A stretch of 20,228 nucleotides of DNA, taken from contig CAZKYP010000040.1 in assembly GCA_964556885.1 (NCBI GenBank), forward strand, positions 1-20,228, read 5' to 3'. Below the pieces are notes generated by a model that ran no database searches, was not told the DNA's origin, and saw only the letters and a program-made list of their open reading frames with translations. Both the position numbers and the translations under genes were made by a program. The DNA comes from CAZKYP01 sp964556885 (GTDB taxonomy: Bacteria > Planctomycetota > Phycisphaerae > Sedimentisphaerales > Anaerobacaceae). Below are positions 15,670-20,228 of the stretch, in pieces; within the stretch, counting starts at the first letter, position 1, and the number at the start of each line of letters is the position of its first letter.

Positions 15670-15726
15670 TAAGGCTTACTCTTTCTAAATCAGATACGCA
15701 AGAAAATAAAATTGGAGGCAAAGAAT

Positions 15727-17376
15727 ATGTCAATGGCAAAACACTTCAAGACCTATATACTTGCCATATTCATCGTCCTTATTTCCATGATTGCACATAT
15801 TAATCCGGCCGCAGGTGCTGAGATACCATATCTGCGCAAGCAAGGCTCCGCAAAACAGCTTATCGTGGACGGCAGGCCGTTTCTGATGTTGGGAGGAGAG
15901 CTTGGCAACTCCAGCGCCTCCAGCCTCGAATACATGAAACCTTACTGGACAAACCTGGTTCAACTGAACCTCAACACCGTCCTCGCTCCCGTCTATTGGG
16001 ATTTGATTGAGCCGCAGGAAGGCTCGTTCGATTTTACACTCGTGGATGGACTGATAAAGGACGCCAGAAAACATAATCTGCGGCTCGTCCTGCTGTGGTT
16101 TGCAAGCTGGAAAAACAGCATGTCCTGCTACGCCCCAGCCTGGGTAAAGGAGAACCAGCAGCGTTTCCCCCGCGCCGAGGATAAACAGGGTAAAGGCATG
16201 GAAATATTATCTCCGTTCAGCAGGGAGAATTGCGACGCCGATGCGCAGGCATTCACCGCCCTGATGCGACACATAAAGCAGGTTGATGATAGAAAGCACA
16301 CAGTGATTATGATGCAGGTGGAAAATGAGATAGGCATGATACCGGAGGCGCGCGACTACAGTGATGCGGCCAACGAATTATTCAACCAATTTGTACCGAA
16401 AGAGCTTATGGATTATCTCCAGGAACACAAGGATACACTGATGCCGGAATTTCGAGAAGTGTGGGAAGCCACCGACTTTCGGACATCAGGGACATGGGTG
16501 GAGGTCTTCGGCGAAGGTCTCGGAACGGACGAAATATTTATGGCATGGCATTATGCACGCTATGTTAACAGAATCGCGGAGGTTGGTAAGGCCGAGTATC
16601 CACTGCCGATGTTCGTGAATGCGGCTTTGATTCGCCCGAACTACAAGCCCGGCCAGTATCCCAGCGCCGGGCCGCTGCCTCATATCATGGATATCTGGCG
16701 AGCTGGCGGGCCGCTGATTGATTTCTTCTCGCCCGATATATACTTCCCCAATTTTGCCGAATGGTGTGAAAAATATCATCGCTCCGGAAATCCGTTGTTC
16801 ATACCAGAGGTAGGGCGGGGCAGCGAAACTCCGGCCAACGCATTCTACGCGATAGGGCGGCACGACGCCATGGGCTTTTGCCCCTTTTCAATCGAATCGA
16901 TCGGTAATCCAGACGACGCTCCTCTTGGAAAAGGATATAACATTCTTTCTCAGTTGACACCTGTTATCATGGAACACCAGGGCAAGGGGACTATGACCGG
17001 TGTTCTGCTTGATAAGGAAAACCAGAAACAAGCGATCGAATTAGGCAATTATACTCTTACTGTCTCTCATGACTTCACGTGGGGATGGTCCGGCGGGTCG
17101 GACAGGTCGGAATGGCCGAAAGCAGGGTGCATCATCATCTCAACTGGACCCGACGATTATATCATAGCCGGCATCGGTATCATCATAACATTCGCTCCAA
17201 ATCCACCGGACGATTCGATTGCCGGAATCGCCTCTATTCAGGAAGGCAAATTCATTGACGGCAAGTGGGCTGGCGGACGATGGCTCAACGGCGACCAGAG
17301 CCATCAGGGCAGACACCTTCGGATACCCTCCGGTGACTTCGATATACAACAGGTCAAATTATATCGCTATCGCTGA
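15727..17376 (+). CDS. Secreted GH35-type beta-galactosidase (with DUF5597-like C-terminal domain)
   Basis: 549-residue exported glycoside hydrolase of clan GH-A. A signal peptide occupies residues 1 to about 31 (KTYILAIFIVLISMIAHINPAAGA). The barrel opens with GRPFLMLGGELGNSSASS and LNTVLAPVYWDLIEPQEGSFDF, wording of GH35 enzymes. The acid/base Glu is the second Glu of QVENEIG (Glu201), the nucleophile the Glu of FIPEVGRG (Glu361). The C-terminal part (about 405-549) is beta-rich and matches what I recall as the DUF5597 domain of bacterial GH35 beta-galactosidases that act on plant polysaccharide side chains such as xyloglucan; that specificity is inference. Start: GGAGG (15714-15718) lies eight bases before the ATG at 15727, so the in-frame TTG at 15712 is rejected. 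No sugar transporter or other hydrolase gene is adjacent. Confidence 0.88.
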   Translation: MSMAKHFKTYILAIFIVLISMIAHINPAAGAEIPYLRKQGSAKQLIVDGRPFLMLGGELGNSSASSLEYMKPYWTNLVQLNLNTVLAPVYWDLIEPQEGSFDFTLVDGLIKDARKHNLRLVLLWFASWKNSMSCYAPAWVKENQQRFPRAEDKQGKGMEILSPFSRENCDADAQAFTALMRHIKQVDDRKHTVIMMQVENEIGMIPEARDYSDAANELFNQFVPKELMDYLQEHKDTLMPEFREVWEATDFRTSGTWVEVFGEGLGTDEIFMAWHYARYVNRIAEVGKAEYPLPMFVNAALIRPNYKPGQYPSAGPLPHIMDIWRAGGPLIDFFSPDIYFPNFAEWCEKYHRSGNPLFIPEVGRGSETPANAFYAIGRHDAMGFCPFSIESIGNPDDAPLGKGYNILSQLTPVIMEHQGKGTMTGVLLDKENQKQAIELGNYTLTVSHDFTWGWSGGSDRSEWPKAGCIIISTGPDDYIIAGIGIIITFAPNPPDDSIAGIASIQEGKFIDGKWAGGRWLNGDQSHQGRHLRIPSGDFDIQQVKLYRYR

Positions 17377-17507
17377 ATCGCTTAACGTGCTATCACGCAC
17401 ACTCAACAGGTGAGAACTAACAAAGATTGACTGCCCACCGCCAAGTAAATATAATCACATCAACCGGTGGTGACTGTCATTGCAGAATTTATTACTGGAT
17501 ACGATTA

Positions 17508-18164
17508 ATGGAACCTCTGATTATAGTCGGGTTTATTGCGGTTTTTATCATTGTGCTGGTGTTCGGTATCATCGGCGCTCGCAAGCGGCGTGAAGCTTTC
17601 AGGGCGCTTGCGGCAAGATTGGGCTTACGATACGAGCCGGGCAAGAGCCGCGATATGGCCAGGCGATATAAGTTTCTTGATAAGCTCCGAAGAGGTCACA
17701 ATCGTTATGCGTACAACATCCTGTCCGGAAGTTATAAGGGACATGATTTGACTCTGTTCGACTACCATTACCAAACCGGCTCCGGAAAAGATACACACCA
17801 CTACCACTTTTCATTCTTCATGCTGCACCTGACAGCATCTTTCCCGGAACTGGTAATCGGCCCGGAGGGAGTCTTTTCGAAAATCGCACAGGCTGTCGGG
17901 TATGACGATATCGACTTCGAATCGCACGAGTTTTCTCGCAAATTCTGCGTACGGTCGAAGGACAAGAAGTTTGCTTATGATGTATGCAACGCACGCATGA
18001 TTGAGTACCTGTTATCGAATAGTGATTTTAGTATAGAGATCGAAGACAGCGTCCTGGCGATATCGTTCAATCGCAAGTTGGCGCTGGAGCAGATCGAACC
18101 AAACCTGAATCGTCTGATCGAAGTCCGGTCGCTGATGCCGGATTATCTGTTTGCCGGGAGGTGA
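17508..18164 (+). CDS. One-helix membrane protein encoded before LemA, unknown function
   Basis: 218-residue protein: one N-terminal transmembrane helix (4-24), a basic stop-transfer segment (ARKRREAFRALAARLGLRYEPG) and a mixed soluble domain with a conspicuous His/aromatic patch (FDYHYQTGSGKDTHHYHFSFFMLHL, 84-108). The order helix-RREAFRALAARLGLRYEP-beta domain resembles membrane proteins I recall beside lemA genes (DUF3137-like), but I cannot assign a family. I chose the ATG at 17508 because it places the helix at the N terminus; a TTG at 17427 would add 27 residues without a ribosome binding site. Its stop lies two bases before the LemA ATG, so the two form an operon. The soluble domain should face the cytoplasm by the positive-inside rule. 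Confidence 0.7.
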   Translation: MEPLIIVGFIAVFIIVLVFGIIGARKRREAFRALAARLGLRYEPGKSRDMARRYKFLDKLRRGHNRYAYNILSGSYKGHDLTLFDYHYQTGSGKDTHHYHFSFFMLHLTASFPELVIGPEGVFSKIAQAVGYDDIDFESHEFSRKFCVRSKDKKFAYDVCNARMIEYLLSNSDFSIEIEDSVLAISFNRKLALEQIEPNLNRLIEVRSLMPDYLFAGR

Positions 18165-18166
18165 TT

Positions 18167-18727
18167 ATGGTAACACCATTCATTGCAATTGGATTGTTTT
18201 TCCTGCTGCCGATAGTCTATGTCGTACTGACGTACAATACGCTGGTGGCGTTGCGAAATCACATTAAGGACGCATGGGCCAATATCGATACGGAACTGAA
18301 ACGCCGATACGATTTGATTCCGAACCTCGTCGCTACGGTCAAAGGATATGCGGCCCACGAAAAGGAAGTGTTCGAACGCGTCACCGAGCTGCGCGCCAAA
18401 TGTATGCAAAGCCGTGGCGCCGTTCACCAGCAGGCCGCAGATGAGAACCAGTTGGTGGCGGCTCTGCAGAAGATGCTGGCAGTAGTGGAAAACTACCCGC
18501 AACTGAAGGCGGACAAGAACTTTTTAGAGCTACAGTATGAGCTGGTTAACACAGAAGACCGCATCCAGGCAGCCAGACGCTTTTTCAACGGGAACGTGCG
18601 CGATTATCGAAACAAATGCCAGAGTTTCCCAAGCAATCTCATTGCAGGTGCGTTCGGATTCGAGAGCCAGGACTTCTTCAACGTCCCGCCATCAGTCCGA
18701 GAAGTCCCCGACGCAGATTTCGGATAA
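18167..18727 (+). CDS. lemA: LemA family protein
   Basis: 186-residue LemA-family protein: an N-terminal transmembrane helix (about 4-22), then the helical-bundle domain with the standard wording YNTLVALRNHIKDAWANIDTELKRRYDLIPNLVATVKGYAAHEKEVFE (23-70), VENYPQLKADKNFLELQYELVNTEDRIQAARRFFNGNVRDYRNKCQSFPSN (107-156) and the short terminal FF.VP segment. LemA proteins are membrane-anchored helical bundles of unclear function, often encoded with small membrane partners. Start: GGGAGG (18156-18161) lies five bases before the ATG at 18167; the GTG at 18161 overlaps that site. The upstream gene ends at 18164, so translation is probably coupled. It is convergent with the sigma/beta-lactamase-like gene. 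Confidence 0.95.
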   Translation: MVTPFIAIGLFFLLPIVYVVLTYNTLVALRNHIKDAWANIDTELKRRYDLIPNLVATVKGYAAHEKEVFERVTELRAKCMQSRGAVHQQAADENQLVAALQKMLAVVENYPQLKADKNFLELQYELVNTEDRIQAARRFFNGNVRDYRNKCQSFPSNLIAGAFGFESQDFFNVPPSVREVPDADFG

Positions 18728-18781
18728 GTATTTGTTTGAGACGTGTACAAGATCGCAGATTACAGTCTGGCCAAAGCTATT

Positions 18782-18809
18782 ATCCGTGATCCATCATCCG
18801 CAATCCGTG
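18782..18809. repeat. Tandem heptamer repeat (4 x 7 bp)
   Basis: Four tandem 7-mers: ATCCGTG, ATCCATC, ATCCGCA, ATCCGTG. They share ATCC at a strict 7-bp period and lie in the 84-base gap between the convergent lemA gene and the sigma/beta-lactamase-like gene, ending three bases from the latter's stop codon. No terminator hairpin is formed. Resembles intergenic heptameric repeats known from some other bacteria. Confidence 0.55.
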
Positions 18810-18811
18810 AT

Positions 18812-20228
18812 TTAATCTCCGTTCCCCGCCTTTGCCTGATGAAGAATCGCAACCAAGTCAACCAGTAACTGGAGATGAGGACCTATCCCAGACGCCGTAC
18901 TGGACGCACGACGTCCCATGACAATGGCGGTAGACATGTCAGATCCCGGGCCTTTGAGGATGTGGATCATACTCTCATAGCGATCATTCGAGTCGGTGAA
19001 ATGAAACATCGCAGTGACTTGATCCTCTGCAGGACCTTCATCCGGGATCAGTAAAAACCACCCAAGACCATAGTTGATTTTATGCGGGCACCACATTTCC
19101 TGCTGGAGCAGTTCGTGGGAGATATATTGACCGTTCAGTAATCCACCAATAAATCTGGCTACATCCTGAACCGTACAACTGACACCGGCAACTCCAGGAT
19201 CATCTGGTTCGAGTGCAGCAAATGAGGTGGCCTGTACAGGTGCGGCAATGTATTCATCAAGCAGTTGATCCAGGTCTTTTCCAGTAATCTCCTGTAAGGC
19301 TGTTTCCAGTAGTGCATAATTAGTATCGGAATACCATACATCCGTACCAGGACGAACCTGCAGATTCAACTTCTCAGATTGCCAAACCGATTGACCGTCT
19401 TTGCCAGGACCGGCAACAATACCACTGGTATGAGCAAGCAGATGGCGAAAGGTTAAGGGTGAATCTGCATAACGCAACGGAACGATACTGTTAAACGCAG
19501 CACAATATTTACGAACAGGATCATCCAAACTCTGAATGATCCTTTGTTCGTACAACTGCAACACCATGGTTGCGATAAAGGGAGTCGGCCCCGGGTAAGG
19601 AATGACCGCATGGATATCTGCCTGCCGACCATATGAACTGGTAAAAACAGTATTGATATCATCCATTATAGCAACATTAAGAAAGTCATACTGTCCGAGG
19701 TAGCCCTCGATCTTATGGTCTATTTGCCGGACCACATCCTGGGAAAGATTTACCGATCTACCCCTTTCTATTTTGCTCGTGAAGATTGATGGGACAGTAC
19801 CAATAGCAATTAATCCTGCAGCAACAGATGCGATAATGGTTATGCCCAATTTACCGGCAAAGATACCGATAAAAGCCGTCCCCAGATCGATTTTAGCGGA
19901 AGCGGCCGTAATACCTGCAGCAGCGGCCTTGCCCTGTGTATGCAGGATGCTTAAAGAGGCAAAAACCGACAGGGCCCTTACGAGGTGGGACTTATCGATT
20001 CCGTTCTTCGCCAGCTCCCGTTGAAAAGATTTCCTGGCCCTGAAAAATAAAAGTCTCGCTTTAAGTTGTGAGCCGCCCATGACCGCAGCAATCTGGGAAT
20101 AGGAAAGGTTATCCAGACAGCGTAAAGTCAGGACATTGCGATAATGGATCGCCAGCCGTGACATGGCCGTCCATATAGCTTTATTTTGTTCCCGGTTTAA
20201 GGCCCTGTCTTCCGGAGCATCGTCAACA
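18812..20228 (-). CDS. ECF sigma region 4 - membrane segment - beta-lactamase-like domain fusion (5' end outside window)
   Basis: Open to the window edge: the frame continues upstream of the ATG at 20162-20164 (WTAMSRLAIHYR) without a stop, so the N terminus, presumably sigma region 2, lies outside. Numbering from that Met: 1-55 is a sigma-70 region 4 helix-turn-helix (YRNVLTLRCLDNLSYSQIAAVMGGSQLKARLLFFRARKSF). Residues 60-128 hold one or two hydrophobic segments (best at 95-128). Residues 140-450 are a serine beta-lactamase/class C-like fold: LDDPVRKY (213-220), LLAHTSGI (242-249), YSDTNYALLETALQEITGK (278-296), YGLGWF (365-370). The SxxK position reads PGPT (191-194), YxN is YSD, and HxG/KTG reads HFT (388-390), so catalysis is doubtful. 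ECF sigma factors with C-terminal extensions are known in planctomycetes; this cargo I do not know. A membrane-tethered sensor-regulator is the inferred role. Confidence 0.8.
   Translation of the reverse strand, partial: VDDAPEDRALNREQNKAIWTAMSRLAIHYRNVLTLRCLDNLSYSQIAAVMGGSQLKARLLFFRARKSFQRELAKNGIDKSHLVRALSVFASLSILHTQGKAAAAGITAASAKIDLGTAFIGIFAGKLGITIIASVAAGLIAIGTVPSIFTSKIERGRSVNLSQDVVRQIDHKIEGYLGQYDFLNVAIMDDINTVFTSSYGRQADIHAVIPYPGPTPFIATMVLQLYEQRIIQSLDDPVRKYCAAFNSIVPLRYADSPLTFRHLLAHTSGIVAGPGKDGQSVWQSEKLNLQVRPGTDVWYSDTNYALLETALQEITGKDLDQLLDEYIAAPVQATSFAALEPDDPGVAGVSCTVQDVARFIGGLLNGQYISHELLQQEMWCPHKINYGLGWFLLIPDEGPAEDQVTAMFHFTDSNDRYESMIHILKGPGSDMSTAIVMGRRASSTASGIGPHLQLLVDLVAILHQAKAGNGD

Noticed and set aside
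18161..18166. GTG as the start of lemA
   Set aside because: It overlaps the GGGAGG ribosome binding site; the ATG six bases on has proper spacing and matches the family N terminus.
1..20228. CRISPR arrays, tRNA/rRNA genes, insertion sequences, phage or toxin-antitoxin genes
   Set aside because: None seen on either strand: no spaced direct repeats of the right size, no tRNA-like cloverleaf recognised, no transposase or integrase wording.

Overview
The window reads as a chromosomal segment of a Gram-negative-type bacterium, most likely a planctomycete of the Phycisphaerae/Sedimentisphaerales kind. The main pointer is the gene at the right edge. It carries an ECF-type sigma region 4 with the wording GGSQLKARLLFFRARKSF, followed by a long membrane-spanning C-terminal extension; as far as I remember, this architecture is largely a planctomycete one. 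The lineage call is inference from recalled family wording, not a search. There are no rRNA or tRNA genes, CRISPR arrays, insertion sequences or phage genes, and coding density is moderate.

Layout. (1) 163-1514, + strand: a small two-helix membrane protein and an MtfA-type (M90) zinc peptidase. (2) 1563-3521, - strand: an orphan membrane sensor histidine kinase with a Cache-like sensor. (3) 3960-6577, + strand: a run of an exported beta-propeller protein, a shikimate-dehydrogenase-like enzyme joined to it by an ATGA overlap, and a His-rich one-helix protein. (4) 6578-7333: a long AT-rich gap ending in a promoter overlaid by two near-identical 16-bp palindromes. (5) 7334-11593: an RND efflux pair (adaptor and inner-membrane pump), convergent with (6) bipA/typA at 11640-13496 on the - strand. 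(7) 13842-15486: an oxidative-stress-flavoured group made of a ferritin-like diiron protein, a Cys-rich/acidic 66-residue protein and a divergently placed redoxin. (8) 15727-17373: a secreted GH35-type beta-galactosidase. (9) 17508-18727: a membrane protein of unknown function followed by LemA. (10) 18812-20228, - strand: an open-ended gene fusing an ECF sigma region 4, a membrane segment and a serine-beta-lactamase/PBP-like domain whose catalytic residues look lost.

The most unusual item is that last gene. A transcription-initiation domain is joined through the membrane to a beta-lactamase-fold domain in which SxxK, the YxN Asn and the HxG/KTG Gly all appear replaced. This suggests a ligand sensor rather than an enzyme. 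Other points worth attention are the altered carboxylate-binding residues in the AroE homologue, the double palindromic operator in front of the RND pair with no TetR gene beside it, and the small Cys8/poly-acidic protein next to the ferritin-like gene.
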